From: Globodera rostochiensis
Lineage: Eukaryota; Nematoda; Chromadorea; Rhabditida; Heteroderidae
Assembly: GCA_018350325.1 (NCBI GenBank)
Contig: JAEVLN010000007.1
Span: 1,641,109 to 1,705,108, forward strand
Length of the DNA: 64,000 nucleotides
Direction of reading: 5' to 3'
In this document: piece after piece, positions 32,654 to 46,700 of the stretch
Position numbering within the stretch: position 1 is the stretch's first letter
Layout of the letters: the number at the start of each line of letters is the position of its first letter
Position numbers and translations under genes: made by a program
Notes under the pieces: model-generated
Database searches by the model: none
Seen by the model: the letters and a program-made list of their open reading frames with translations, nothing else
What the model was told of the DNA's origin: nothing

Positions 32654-34561
32654 TCAGAAAAGCACAAACAGAACGCCAAAGGAAATGAGTATTGAAGGGA
32701 AAAATTCCAAATTTGCGGTACCCGATGATGTCATTTTCTTAGGCTCACCAAGGTCCGATGAGGGGCGGTCACGTCGAAAGTTTGCTTTAAATATCTAAAA
32801 ACAAATGTTTTTAACGTTTTTAAACATTTTTTTTTTTGTATTAAATATTAAATTAGCAAGTTTAAGACGTTTTATAAAAATTGGCATTTTTAAGTAATGA
32901 ATTACTTCATCTTCTTTTGACGTTGGAGCTTGACCATCTGTAAGCGGTGAAACGCCGTAAGGGGTCGACCGAGCAACAAGATAATTTGTTACGATAGGAT
33001 AAATGCCAGGACTTTCCGGTACGGTAGGGTAGTGACCGCCTCCAGGAGCATAGTTTGGCATTGGCACGCCCGGGAAGCTTGGCACAGCTGGATAGCCACC
33101 GGGATAGGTCGGCAAGCCAACAGGGTAACCGCCGGTGCCATCGATGAACGGTGGAAAAATGCAGGGGCCCGTGGAACATCCGCCGCCATTCATGAAGCAC
33201 GGCGCCCGGTTGTTCGGACAGTTTATGATCATTGGAGGACAGCATGAACTATTTGTTGTACAATTTTAAACATTACAAAATTTTTTGGGCTCCAGATGGT
33301 TTTTGATCGGTTCAACTATTCAGTACAAACGGATCTGACTTTTTCTTTAAAACAAGTCTGATCATTTTTAAGCGCAAACCCTGGATCTTTCCAATAATTG
33401 ATCAGAAACAAAGTAATTTCTGAGGAAATTTGGGAAAATCAAATCAGTACGGCGGGTTGCGATGCGGGTTAGTCGTTGTACTGCTCAATGTTGTTGGAAT
33501 TGTTGTTGGAGTTTTTTCAGTGGTTGTTGTGGTTGTCTCGCGAGGATCGATGGTTGTTGTCTTCTCGGTGGTCGTCTTTGCTGTGGTGGTTGTAGGCGTA
33601 GGCGTCGTGGTTTGCTGAAAAATATAATCCAAAAATCATCAACTTTTTTTTGATAAATTTTTTAAAATTACTATAATTTTTAACATTTTCCGTACTAGGG
33701 TAACACGGGACCGGGACCAGTACTGAAGTATCCACCCTGGGACTGAAATGGTCCCGGTTTTTTCCAAGCTATGTTATGTCCCGGTTTCTCGCAAGTCTTC
33801 GAAAATCATAATTTTTATCTCTTAGTCCCAGTTTTTTAGTCCCGGTCTCGGTTTTTCCCATAAAGTCCCGGTCCAGTGCTACCCCCACTTCGTACTATGG
33901 CATTATTACTTAACTACAAAAATTCACCGTTACACCACAACATGGCGGATGACAATTTTGTAGACATGGGCAATTCCGAGACTGAAATATGCAAAATGTG
34001 AGAACAATAAAGCTGTTTTGTTTTGCGCTCTGGCTACAGCCCCACAGAGTGGAACCGCACGCAGCTCCAGAGTTCGCACAACACTGATCAGAACTCGTTG
34101 GGTTTTTGCGCCTCTGATCAAACCCACCATGACCAAAATTTTTGGGCTCATATTTGTTAAAAGCACACTGATCAATTAATCAATCAATAATCATTATTAT
34201 AACGCAAACAAACAGCTGCAGAAGGACAGCAACAACATTCGCAAGAAGTTGTTGGACCAGTGGACGGCGGCTGCGGGAAAGTGGCATATGCTGGTGGCAT
34301 CGGCTGCGGCGGTGGTCCAATTGGGTAGGCGGCGTTGAACATTGACGGCGGCCCCCCGTTTTGGGCCGCAGGTTCAACGGGATAAAATGGTGACGACGGA
34401 ATGTTGGTAAAGCGATGGTTGACTACTGATCGATCGTGATCAAACGGTAGCGATTGGAGACCAGTCTGGTGCGTGACAGGCGTTTTGGGCGGCTGATCCA
34501 AATTGACCTGGGGCCAAAATATGGGCAGAGACTGGTGGGACACGTTGCTGTCACCGCTTCG
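32654..34561 (-). CDS. Pro/Thr-rich Cys-module protein with GPI-like tail (5' end missing)
   Basis: Four exons in phase: 34561-34214, 33614-33451, 33248-32906 and 32794-32654 (331 residues). Order: a Pro/Gln-rich region; a cysteine cluster (SCECCCCPSA); a Thr-rich mucin-like linker of exon 2; a second cysteine module (SCCPPMIINCPNNRAPCF...GGGC); a Tyr/Pro/Gly-rich stretch; and a C-terminal hydrophobic tail after SSGTANLEFF. That tail resembles a GPI-anchor signal. Upstream exons with a start and signal peptide must lie above 34561 and end in phase 0; I could not find them. This suggests a surface or cuticle protein; no named family recognised. Confidence 0.62.
33696..33887. mobile_element. 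GGGACC-word hAT-like MITE
   Basis: 192 bases, ends TAGGGTAACACGGGACC and (complement) TGGGGGTAGCACTGGACC. Flanking 8-mers TTCCGTAC and CTTCGTAC match at six positions. It lies in the first mapped intron of the GPI-like gene. Same word as 30405-30620, 37988-38378 and 50033-50254. Confidence 0.7.
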
Positions 34562-37500
34562 CTGAATTAGGGAAGGGGGGGGGGGGAATTTAGGAAAATG
34601 CGAAAATTCAATTATTAAAGCCACACCTTTATATAGGTGACGTTTCCGCGAATTTTTATTGTCCGTTCCTAAATTTTTTTTTGTTTACATAAACGAGTCA
34701 TACATACTTGTCATGGATGTAACCGGATGTCAAAAACCAGAATCCGGCATCCGGAATTCCGGTCCCAAAAAATGCTCAGACTCGGAAAAATTCAAAAACT
34801 TGACTCCGTATTAGACAAAAAATAAGATTCACGAAAAAAATGGATCTGTCCAAAACAGCCGATCAATTTCAATAAATCAAAAGGAATATTTGTTTCATGC
34901 CTTGGGGATGCTTTTGTCCAACATTTCAACCTCCGAAAGGTTCAGAGCAGTCTCAGCAACTAAATCAATTGATCAAATTAGGTAAAATATATTCTGTCAC
35001 AATTTTACTTACCGTTAATGCAAATAAAAAGTGAAATAATCGTCAAAAAAAACATTTTTTTGGAATTTGTTGATCGCTTAAAAAATCCAAGATTTTTCGT
35101 ATTTTTGGTGATCATTTATTATAATAAAATCATAATTAGACTATTAATCCACGTACAGAATCAGACACACTGGGAATTCCGGATCATAAATTTTAATTGA
35201 TCATAAAAAAATGTACCCAAAAAATTATGATTCAATCTGATTTAGACAAACTCTTGAAGTCCAAATCAGATCAAATTTATAATAGAAATTTTGCTCACAA
35301 ATATCGAAAAAATGATGTGGACAAAAACTAAAATTCATCGAATTTATATATTCATCTTTTGCAATGCAACGAAAAAGCCGTTTCTTTCTTGCACTTTCGT
35401 ATCAATTCAAAGGACAAATTTCTCGAACAAAAAAAAACGGGTTGGCCACAATGGCCAACGGCGAGCCGTCGTCGTCGGGCGCTACTGAAATTGCAAATGT
35501 AAAATGTCTCCACCAATTTGATCAAAAAGGCGAAAATATAAAATCACTGTACAAATAAATACCGATCAAAAAATAGACAGACAGACAAAGGACAAAAAAA
35601 ATCAGAGTTTTACATCCACTAAAATTGGTTTATTAAATTTTAGTTTAAATCAAAAAGATTTTTAATTTTTTAAGCCCTAAACATTCACTTATTTAGTAAT
35701 ATGTATTTTGAAACAGTTCAGTTCAGTGTTTAGTCAATTTCCGGCATTTTCCAAAAATTTTAAAAAATGCTCTAAAATGAAAAATTTTTCCAAAAATTTT
35801 TTAATTTTTAAATAAAATTTCGAAAACATGTGAAAAAATAGTATTTACAATTATGAGGGCAAAACGGATAAAGATTCACGGATTTTGAAGTTTTACGCTA
35901 AATTAACTCGATTGGTCAGTTTTAGCATCTTTTGGCTATTTTAAGGTTTTTGATCCCGATTTTGAAGATGTTTATTTAAGTTAAATACACGTTCTTTAAT
36001 CCCTAAAAATCCTGGTTTTTATTTATTTTTGTTTAAATTAAATTTTGTTTTGAAAGTTCTTTGGAATAATCAGTTAATCATGTAGATGAACTTTCAATTC
36101 CATGAATCAAAAGTCAACTGATTTTAGTTACCATAAATTTTTAAAAATTGGGCATCCCTCCCCGTTTCTAAATTCCAGATTTTTTTTGCAATTATATTCC
36201 GAGTCCAATTTTTTATTTTGAAAAGACCTAAAAGAAAATTCATCATATAAATTATATATATTAACATTTATTTAATTTGAGTCCAGTTGCATTTAGAATA
36301 GCTGATCAGCTCAAATCAGGTAGTTGATGATCAAAAATTAATTGTCATTTAGCGTTTAAAAGTCCATCGCATCGGAATCCGAGAAGTTTTCATTGAGAAT
36401 TTGAAAAACGCACATTTTGCCATGCTAAGTGATTTTTTTAATTATAAATTTCCAATTAAAAAACAAAATATTTTTAACCAATCGATAAGGAAAAAACATA
36501 TTGGCTCATCACAAAAAATAAATTCCAACTCACCGAAAAAATCACAACAGTTTGGTGGACCACGTATGAACAAGATAAGAAAATGGAAAAATTATGACTG
36601 AGTAACACAAACGCATTGAATTAAAATGTGTAAAGGAAACATTACTTTTTCTGGGATTTATAAGCATTTGCATATATGTTTAGTGCAAATAAGTTTTCAA
36701 TTAAATTAGCTCAAAAATTTTTTTGAAAAAATGTTGACTCTAAGAGTTTCGCGTTTCAAAGCATAGTTTAGCAAAAAAAAAAAAATTTGGCCATTTTTGG
36801 TGCATATAAATCCCAGCTCTATTCATTATAGGCTTATGGCATGCATAAATTAAACACTTCGACTATTTCTCTAAGGTAGAATGTTGTGCAATATTTGTAT
36901 TTTATAAATGAGAATTTTTTTAAAAGAAAAATAGGGGTCCGAACTCAGACTCAATTTTCCATAAATAAAATGTTTAAATTTGTTAATGAACACATTTTTG
37001 GCTACCGCTAAATGCAAAGTCAGAGTCCGGATGCGTTAAGAGGTCTCTGATCACTAAGTTTCCAGTGGTAAGAGAGCGGAAGAGAGGTGATTGAAGCTTT
37101 TACCAACTTTTGAAGCCCTGCGGGGACAATTGGGTGCCTTCGGTCAAAAAACCAATCAATTGATCAACACATCAAAATGTAGTCAAAACATAGACATTGG
37201 CAAATAGAAATCGGTCAGCGGAAGGCCAATAGTTTTTTATAGGACAAAAAAAAATCGAAAAAATGACAAAATTTCTTCTCATTTTTTTAAATTTAAAAAT
37301 TCTGTCAAATATGCTTTTTCGATTTACAAAATTTAAGAACAACCAATCTTAAAATTAAATTTGAGCACTCGAGAGTTTAAATTGCTCACAAGAAACCGAT
37401 CCGTAGATGACCAACCAAAATTGTGTTAGCCCAAAGAAACACAATTCAAGACTCTCAAGAAGCATCATCATCAATTTGAGCCTAATCGATAAGCAATTTG

Positions 37501-37715
37501 AAGCCTCGTAAGTAGAGCTCGGCGGAGTTCAAGCTCGAGAAAAGGGATCCTCGGTCTGGGAATCTCAAAAACCGCTCAAATTTTTCTTTGCAAAAATCGA
37601 TTTTGTTCCAATTTTGCCGACTTGTAAATCTTGAGACTTGGTCCGCGTCGTGTCCCCCCCCCCACTCTCGAGCAGAGCATCACCGGCGGGGCAATTACAA
37701 TAAGACGGTACTATC
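34562..37715. other. Interval between JUN 3' end and the GPI-like gene
   Basis: AT-rich and rich in TGATCA. 34712-34780 holds the CATGGATGTAACCGG / ATCCGGCATCCGG word. At 35451 a short plus-strand frame, ATGGCCAACGGCGAGCC..., ends at a possible donor (AAT/gtaaaa) after 16 codons; the opposite strand has a good TTTCAG acceptor in the same place. I could not decide between them, so no gene is called. Confidence 0.45.
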
Positions 37716-40700
37716 TCAATGGTTTTGCCTATGGGCTATTACAGAATGGTGCTGTTGTTGTTGATGGTGCTGGTGTTGATGTTCACCGGCTTTCAGCCTT
37801 TCTTCAAGAGCGCGTATGACATTGTGCAGTTGGCCAATCTGAAGTTGCAGTTCTGCTCCACGTTCCCTCTCCTCGTTGACTTGCTGCTCGAGGTCCTTTA
37901 ATTTAATTTTAATTTACAATTTTTTACATTTTTTGTTTGGAAATCCGGTGAAAATAGCGAATGATTTCCCCGATTCTTGCTTTTGGGTAGGGTATTTCTT
38001 TTATCGAAACAGTAAAGTTTTTAATTTTCCGGCAACATGCTCTTGTTTTTTGTACATATCGCCAAATGTGAGTCCAAAACAGTTTTTTGTTGTTGAGAAT
38101 TCTGCTTCATTTCTCGGGCATCATCAAAAAATTTATTTCTGTCTCGATGATGTCATCATCATTAGGGAGGTGTGTAAATTAGATTTGGTCGGGATCGGGA
38201 TCCCGGTCGGGACCGGACGGGATTATCCCGGTTTTTAGAATCCCGATCCCGGTTTTCGAAAAATTGTAATCCCGATCCCAGCTTTCACGATCCCGGTTTT
38301 TACCAAAAATCCCGATCCCGACCAACTCTAGTGTAAATTAGTCCCGGTTGGTCCCGAATCCGGTCCCGTGCTACCCTGCTTTTGGGTGATCAATGTGTGC
38401 ATGTTTGCCATTTTACCGTTATCCTCTGCAGTTTTCGTTGGCGACATTTGGACGCGGCCAATCGATTTCGTGCCCTTTTCCTGCGCGGTAAAAAGCATTT
38501 AAATTTTTGCAAATTTTTAATAAAATGGCAAAAAAAAGTTTTGACACAGAATTAATTTAGTGTTTAATTGATATTTGCTGATTTTTCATTCAATAACAAA
38601 AAAATAAATTAAAAAATAATTTATAAGCCAAATACCTATATGTCAAAAATCATCAAATGTCAAAACTTTTTTCAGCATAGAAAATTCAAACAACATAAAG
38701 GGGACCTTTCCAGCTTTTTCATATCATGATCACCCACATCCGACCTAAAAAAAAATGATACATAAATGTATTTAATTATATTTGTTAGTCCGAATCGTGA
38801 CCAGAGTGCCTTATTTAACAGGGTTTCCCTGATTTTGGAAGCTGATTTTTCAAAAAATTGGTTATTTTTTGATTGGCCAAATTTTGGAGCAATTTTCTTA
38901 ACAAACATTGTTAAACGATCCTCCGATTCCTAAAAAGCTTTTACCCACCCTCTAATAATTAGCAGTGTTTTGCTGTTCCAGCTTGGCCTGTTCTGTTCTG
39001 TTCTAAGATTTCAGAACAGCACAGGAACAGGAACAGATTCAAAATCCCTGGAACAGGAACAGAACAGGCCAAGCTAGAACAGGGTAAAAATTGAAGAATT
39101 GAACTTTTATTGAGTAATATATTTGAAATTTTCCAACTATTAAGTATGATCTCAGGTGGCGTAGTGGTTAAACTGAGTGACGTGATTCGATTTGACTAAC
39201 GTTCAACTTCCCTAGTGAAAATCTTTTTTATTCTTTTTATTTTACTCCCTGGTGTGGTGTTAATGGTGAGTGATATGTGATGCCTGGGGCTGTGGGTTCG
39301 AACCTTGATTTTTTTTCTCTTTATGAAGATGGTAATTAAAAATATTTAATATTTTTTGAAGACATAAAAATTTTTTATTTGTTTCATTAAACTTGAGAAA
39401 AAAATCATAGAGGGACCCTTTTGTTTTGTTTTTAAGAATCAAGACCAATTTTTTTAACAATTCCATCAAAATCTTCAAAAAATGGTTGCAAATCCCTTAA
39501 GAAATTAAGTCAAAAATTCAAAATTTTCTAGGGCGGCGCCTATCGGCACCGTCGACCCCCCCCCCCCCCCCCCCCTCCTGATGTAAAGCAGAATTCTCAA
39601 AAAATTTTGAATTTGAGCTGCTCCTCATTCTCAAAATTGGGTCGCCCCCGACCCTCGACATAACCAACCCCAACCCCCTTTTTCGCACAAGGAGTCGGGA
39701 ACAATCCTATTTTGAACCTAAATTAAAATATTTTCGTAAAAGTCTGTGTTTTTAGGGTCAATCTCGAGTCTCGGGGTCAAGTCTCGGTAAATTTAGGTGT
39801 CGAGCATCACTAGGAAGTGATTGAACACTTTGTCCAATGCATCAACAATTAAAATTTCAGACTAAATTTCACTCGGAAAAATTTTGATTTGGAACAGTCT
39901 AAGAACAGTTTACTCTGTTCTGTTCTCGAGGTCGGAACAGAACAGGAACAGAACAGATAGGCTGTTCTAAAATTTGAGAACAGAACAGGAACAGGTTCAA
40001 AATTGTTGGAACAGCAAAACACTGATAATTACCCACTCTAGGAGGGGGGTAATTACCCACGGAGCCGAACGAAAATGGAGCCCGCAAAAACGGAGCCATT
40101 ATACCCAACCACAATAAACAAAAATTTTGAGTATATGCCGATTTTGAAGGAATGGTTAGAGGGGATGGCCCAACTGTAAAGCGCAGAAAATACAGGGACA
40201 TAGATAATAATATTTTGGCAATTGTCCAGGGGGGTTTTGAAAATCGCACTTTAGTTTAATGGTAGATTGAGGCTAATCTTAGTTCATAAAACGAACTAGG
40301 AAGCGATAAAATGGATGTCTTGTCTAGAACCTATACGCGGCTCCGTTTCTACCGGCTCCGTTTTCGCGGCTCCCTTTTCGCCGGCTCCGTTTTCGCGGCT
40401 CCGTTTTCGTTCGGCTCCGTTTTCGCGGCTCCGTTTTCAGGTGTACCGAATTACCCATGGGTAATTAAAAGAGTATACGGTACCTTCTTACATGATCTGC
40501 GGATCAGATCACACGATCTGCACGAAAAAGTCAGATCCGAATTAAGACCAACTTTTATAAATGAGCATTTTGATCAGATCATTTCAATGTCTCGTAGAGT
40601 GCCAGACTCATCATGCCCCATCAACCGGATAACATAGAACCCACAACCACCGATCAACAACGATCAGAGAAAGGCATAACCAAAAATAATTGATTCACTG

Positions 40701-43700
40701 TCGATGACCAATTAAATGTGCCATCGTACAAATTGAATACCCTTTCGAATTTGAACGTCCACCACAGCTGTCGCCATTCTCAACTTTGGCATTATGACGA
40801 TGATGATGACGGTCGGCAAGATGTGTTTGAAGTGATTGCATAACGTTGCCCCGGTGGTGGTGGTGTTGTTGTTGTTGTGCAGCGCGCAATGCCGAGCATG
40901 GACCGCCGCCGTTCAGCAGTTGGTTCTGATGCTGCTGGAGAAGCGCGTTGTCAGCAACAGCACTTAAAAATTTTGATCAGCCGTGAACGGCGAAAAATTC
41001 GTCAATACTAGGTCGTTTCATAATTAGTGTCGCTTTTTTTGAAATACTCCCTTCCCGTTGGAGAAATTTGTGAGGGTACGGGGAAACTATTTTGTTGAAT
41101 AAGATTTGTTATTGCTTTTGTTATGATTGTTATTTTCCAATTTTTGTAAAAAAAAAATTTAACCAAAAAACGCACTAATTATGAAACGACCTAGTAATTA
41201 CATATTAAAAGACGAGAAAAAAAGGTGGGTTTCTATGGGTATTCGAAGAGGGGAAGGGCGTAGAATCCGAATTTGACCAACGTTTCGACCGATTTAGCCC
41301 GGACCCGGATTCGAACAAATTTTCGAAAACTCAAAAATTTTCGAAAATCAACTTTGGACTCAAAAGACAAAATTACAACAACGAAAAGGCAAGCAATGAT
41401 CGAATTCATGTTTTTTAAACAATTTCTCCCAGTTTTTTCGAAAAATTTGAATTCGGGTTAGGAATTGGTCGAAACGTAAGTCAGATTCGGACTCTTCGCT
41501 TTCAAATACCGCTAAAAATACTTTCTTTTTTCTCATCTTTTAATAATAGACTGACGCAGAGCCGATTTGATCAGAAGAAAAAACGCCGATCACTTCCCAA
41601 ATCTCAAATCGAGCTTCCGATCGAGTAAAAATGCAAAAGTCCCAGAAAATTTGTCATAAGCCAAGACTCTCGAAAGCATCCCAACTGCCGGCATAAAATC
41701 ACCACGCACTTGTTGTTGTTCATTGACTGCTCCCTTTTGACGTTGATGCGGCAATCTTTTGACGTCGGCGGATGTTGCTGCTGCTGCACAATTCCCATTG
41801 GGGCGGACGCGTTGAATTGCGCAAGTTGCGGCTGGAAGAACTCGACCGGCGCTGCATTGCTGGCACCCGTTGACGCCGGGGAGGACAATTGGCCCAATTG
41901 TGCCAAATGGTAGTCCATATAACTGCTAAAAAGTTTATTTTAATTTTAAAAAAGAATTTGTTTTTTGCGGGTTTTAGTGCTAGAATTGTATCGAGCTTTA
42001 AAGATTCTGATCATGGACGGTCTCTGATCATATTGGTGAAATATATAACTAACTAATCACTGGGTGATCTTAAGTGAAGTCTGCTCAAATAAGGTTAGCC
42101 AAGGGATCAGGTGAAAAGTATAGCTGATCGAAAACGGGATCACAGTTGAGTCTGGCCGTTTGAGTCTGGAGGACGCCAGACTCAACTGGCCAACTCAAAC
42201 GATCCCTACCGATCGAAAAATAGTAAGCGCCAAAACAATACTCAATGATCACAATTAAAAAAGTGATCCAATGCTGATTCAGAACATAAAAAACTGACTG
42301 ATCAATGGGCAAAAGGCCTTCCCTCCCCTGACAAAAGGTCAGGGGTCCGTCTGATCAGTTCAAAAATGACTAATCTCAAATCAATCTAAGTGATCTGAAT
42401 TTCACAAAAATTCTGATCACCAAAACACACTGATCAGAAACTATTTAAAAAATATATTGCATGCACACTTTGTCGAATCGCTGGTAACAGAAGCAGCAGC
42501 TGAACCCTCAACGGCAACAGAAATCGGCGAGTTCTGCTGCACTTGAATTGTGCCAACAGTGGAAGAAGCAGCAGCACTGATCAGACTGTGGTTCAGCACA
42601 ATTTGTGGCACATCCAGATGTCGCGCCGCACCATCCGTGCCGGACAAAAGTTGTTGCTAAATTGTTTTTTTGAGATTATGCAAGCAATTATTTGAATTTC
42701 GGAGGGCAAAATAATTGTAATCGCTTGCGCTTTTTTGATGGACCTCCGTATCACCACAAACATTTGCGTTGCTATTTGGTGGAGTTTGCAGCGCCGGTTG
42801 TGCCAAGAAATTTTTGCCAGCGCCGTTTGGGCTTAAACGACTTAACAATGTGTTGATAAACTTTTGGGCACCTGAAAAAATATTAAATTCAAATAAAAAA
42901 ATCAGGCAAAAAGTTTGGAGTCTATAAAGACGAATTTTGGACAAAAAACAACAAAAAATTTTTATTTTAGAAGTTTTTGAAGCCCTTAAAAATTATGGTA
43001 AAAATTTTTTTCTTCAAAAATTGGTTCAAAAACCGAACTATTACCGACAAAAAAAAATTATTCTGCACATAAAACAAATTACTCGGCGAATTGTTTATGG
43101 ACGCAATGAAACTGCCCCCATGGATCTTCTTCAGCGTTTCTTCAAAGCCTTCCACAAATGACTCTTGCGCACTTGTCGGGTTTTTCGAGAAAAAATTTGA
43201 CGGAGTCGGAGTTTCGAGGTTTTGATTATGTACTTGTTGGTGAAGCTGTTGCTGTGTTGCAACTTAAAAATGCAATTAAAGTTTTTTAATTTCTCATAAT
43301 AATGAAAAGGGTTGAACAATTTTTATTTTAAAATTTATAAAAAAACAATGTATGTTTGGTCCAGTCTTATCGGAATTATCTTTTTTATAATATTTAAACA
43401 AATTTTCACAATATTTGAATGTTTAAACTTAGAGTGATCTGAAAGTAATCAGTATTTATTCGCTTAATTTGGTTTGTACAATTTAAATAAATTATCTGAT
43501 GAGCAGTTTTGTCCATAAAATAATTCAATTAAATCGTAAATAAAAAATTTGATCACAATATTATGAGCGTTTTTTTTTTGCAAAAAATAATACACACACA
43601 GTTTACTAGTAGTTGACCAGAGATTAGAATTGAATTTTTTCAATTTTTAGTTCAAATGCGTAATTTTTTTAAACCGTTAAAATAAAAATCGAAACCAATG

Positions 43701-46700
43701 TTTTAAAAACGTATTGAGACAATAAAACATTCAAAAGTGATCAGAAACTGCCTAACTGTGATCAGGATTTTTGTTTTTAACATCCAAATATTTTGATCAC
43801 TAAATTAAAAGATAGATAGATATACGGTAAATCCAATTAAATCGTAAATTTGTTTTATTTATTAAGTTCGCAACATTGTGGCTAACATTTCCAACTAATA
43901 TATCGAGAAAAAATGTGTTAAAAAGGCAAATGTTGGAAAAGGCAAAAGCGATCGATGAGTCATTTTCATCGCCTCCATTCCTCTCCCCCCCCCCCCCTCT
44001 TTTTTTCGCAAAACCGTAGCCCAAACAATTTGTGGGGGATGAAAAGGAAAGAACACACAAATAAGGAAGAATTTGAAGAGGTTGGAGCGTTAGAGGGAAT
44101 GATTTTTTTTTAATTCAAATTTTAATTCAAGAAAAAAAAAGAAGAAAATCCAAATTTGACGGGCTCAATTCTGGCCGCTCAACCAATTTGTGGCGAACGA
44201 AAAGGAAAGAACACACAGAAGAGGTTGGAGGGTTAGATGAAATGTTTTTTTAATTGAAATTTAATTCAAAAAAAAAGAAAGAAGAAAATCCAAATTTGAC
44301 GTGCTAAATTCTGGCCGCCGACCAACAAATTGTCAACCTGCCTGATGAAATGCCATAACCCGTTTAGAAGCACCAGTTAGCTGCTAGCTTTTGTATTATG
44401 GCATGTGAAAAGCGTCATTTGCCAAATTGGCCATTTTTTTTTTCGGCCACCAGTTGGCATTTCATGTGAGAGCTTTTGAATGGCATAAAATATGTTATTT
44501 TGTATTCGTGGGCGTACCAAGAAAAAAAAATGTTTCGTGCGGAAGAGGCCCATTCAAGAAAAAAAAGTCGGGAGGCCGAAGTCGCTCTTAGGTAAGTTGG
44601 GTCCTTGCATTTTTCTTAAGAGTTTTTCGAAAGTATTTATTCTCAAAAAGCTTATTTGTTAGAGGGTCAAATTTTTGCAAATTTCTAATTGAACTGAGCG
44701 AATTTTTTTTTAACTTTCAGGGAGGGGGGCGTTGGCGGTGCCAAAAGGCGCCGTTGAAAAATTTTATGTTTTTGTTAATTTCCAATCAAAATTTAAAAAA
44801 AAATGGTCCTATTTTTGAAGCCTTTTAGGAATGGGCGGAGTACAAGAAAATTTTTAAGATTTTAAGAATTTTTGATTGGGGAATTAATGTCCCTAAAATG
44901 GTACTTTTCGGCTTTGGGCCCAAAATAATTTTTAAAAAAGGCAACAAAAACGCCTAAATTCTAAGAGGGGTGCCCCGGGGGTTATCGAGATCGCTGATTA
45001 CGAATATGCCATCTATTTCATCATATGATTTCATCTAATCTCTGATTTCAACCAGGGACGTAGCCAGGGGGGGCGGGGGGGGGGAATTCCCCCCCCCCCC
45101 GAAATGAAATTTCAGAAAAAAAAACAAGAGGGGGGACCCTATTGTTTTACACTTTTACAGCTTTTTGATCAATTTTCTTAACAAATTGCCATCAAAAATC
45201 AAAAAAATTTTCCCGGCGGCGCCTATCGGCACCACCGGGCCGCTCCTGGCGCTCAAATGGGAATGCCATCTGAGCGCCGCGCTCAGATGGATCAATTCCC
45301 CCCTCCGAAATTTTTTTCTAGCTACGTCCCTGATTTCAACATCTCGATTTTTCGAGAAAAAATGAACATTTTTTGAAAATCGGTAAAAAGTGTTTCTAGG
45401 AGTCGGCGACGCAGATTATCCCGGACCAGTTACATAACAACCCGATTTTCGAAAAAATTTTGTAAATTGTTCGAATTCGGGGTTCGAAATTAGTCGAAAT
45501 GGATGTCAGAATCGGATTCTACGTCCCGGATTACCCTCTAGAAAGACCTTTTTAGCGTTTTTGTTGCCTTTTTAAAAAAAATTTGAATCTGCGGCCGCAT
45601 TAGCGAAACGTGCCGAAAGGGCCCTATAATTTACAAAGTTTGGACAATTTTTGAGGTGATACGGAATTAAAATTTATTCCAAATCAGGCACTCCCCCTCG
45701 GGTTATGCCCTTGTTTGAATTGGTTTTAAAACTAAATTTTTGTTTGACACAAAGTGCCGGAGGCGCAGAAAAAGTCCCAAAATCCAAACAAACAAAAAAA
45801 TTTTTTTTTAAAAACGCTCTATTTTTAATATTTAAAAAACCTATTCACATTTTTTTGCGCATGGCTTTTTCTTGGAAAGTGCAAAAGAGAGCATTTTTTG
45901 AATAAATTTTCGATATAGGCGCAAAAACTATCGAGCTTTTTCAAACCCAAATGAAATTATAAAGTTTTGCACATTTTTTGAGAATTTTGGTGCTACATTG
46001 GCGGGTTAATTCCATAGAAAATTCAATAAAAACCCAAAAATTACCGCCCAAACTTTTTTATAGGACAAATTTTTACAAAATCGGTAGTTTTGTCGCCTTA
46101 AACGCAAGCAGCGTCGTTTAAAGTCCGTAGAAAATTATAATCTGAACCACCAAATTGAACAAAATAGGCATTTTAAGGCACAAAATTGTTTTTTGGCATT
46201 TTAAGGCACAAATTTGGCATTTTATAAAGTTTTAAATACCAATTTGTCCTTACAGAAAAAAACATTAAAATTTGTAAGCTTTTTGCCGGCCCGTTCTGTA
46301 AACAAAAAAAGTTTGACTTCTCTTCTGATCAGTGATCACCATTCAGTGGGGGATCTTTTGTCTGATCAGACTTTTCCGATCAGTTCCCAAAATTTGGGAT
46401 GATCGGGCGGGCTGATCGAGCAGCACTTACACAAAAGTTTTTCGGGTGACATTGTCAGCGTCGTGTCAAACAGCGATTGTGGCACAGAAATTGGTGAAAG
46501 TCCACTGTCAACGTTCGCCTGCTGCTGCTTGAGGCCTAAATACATGGATTAATTGAAAGTACAAAAAAACCAGACAGCCCCCTGACGGTTTTCATAAATT
46601 AATCAGATCGATTAATTTTTTTGCTAAAATTTACAATATTATCAAGTATTAATAATGTGATTTTTCTAAAAAAACCCCGCCGCCGGGAGAATTTTTTTAT

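Noticed and set aside
35449..35500. First exon of a plus-strand gene (ATGGCCAACGGC...)
   Set aside because: No following exon was found, and the minus strand offers an equally good acceptor there.
40695..40889. Independent His/Gln-rich small gene
   Set aside because: It is part of JUN exon 8, shown by matching phases on both sides.
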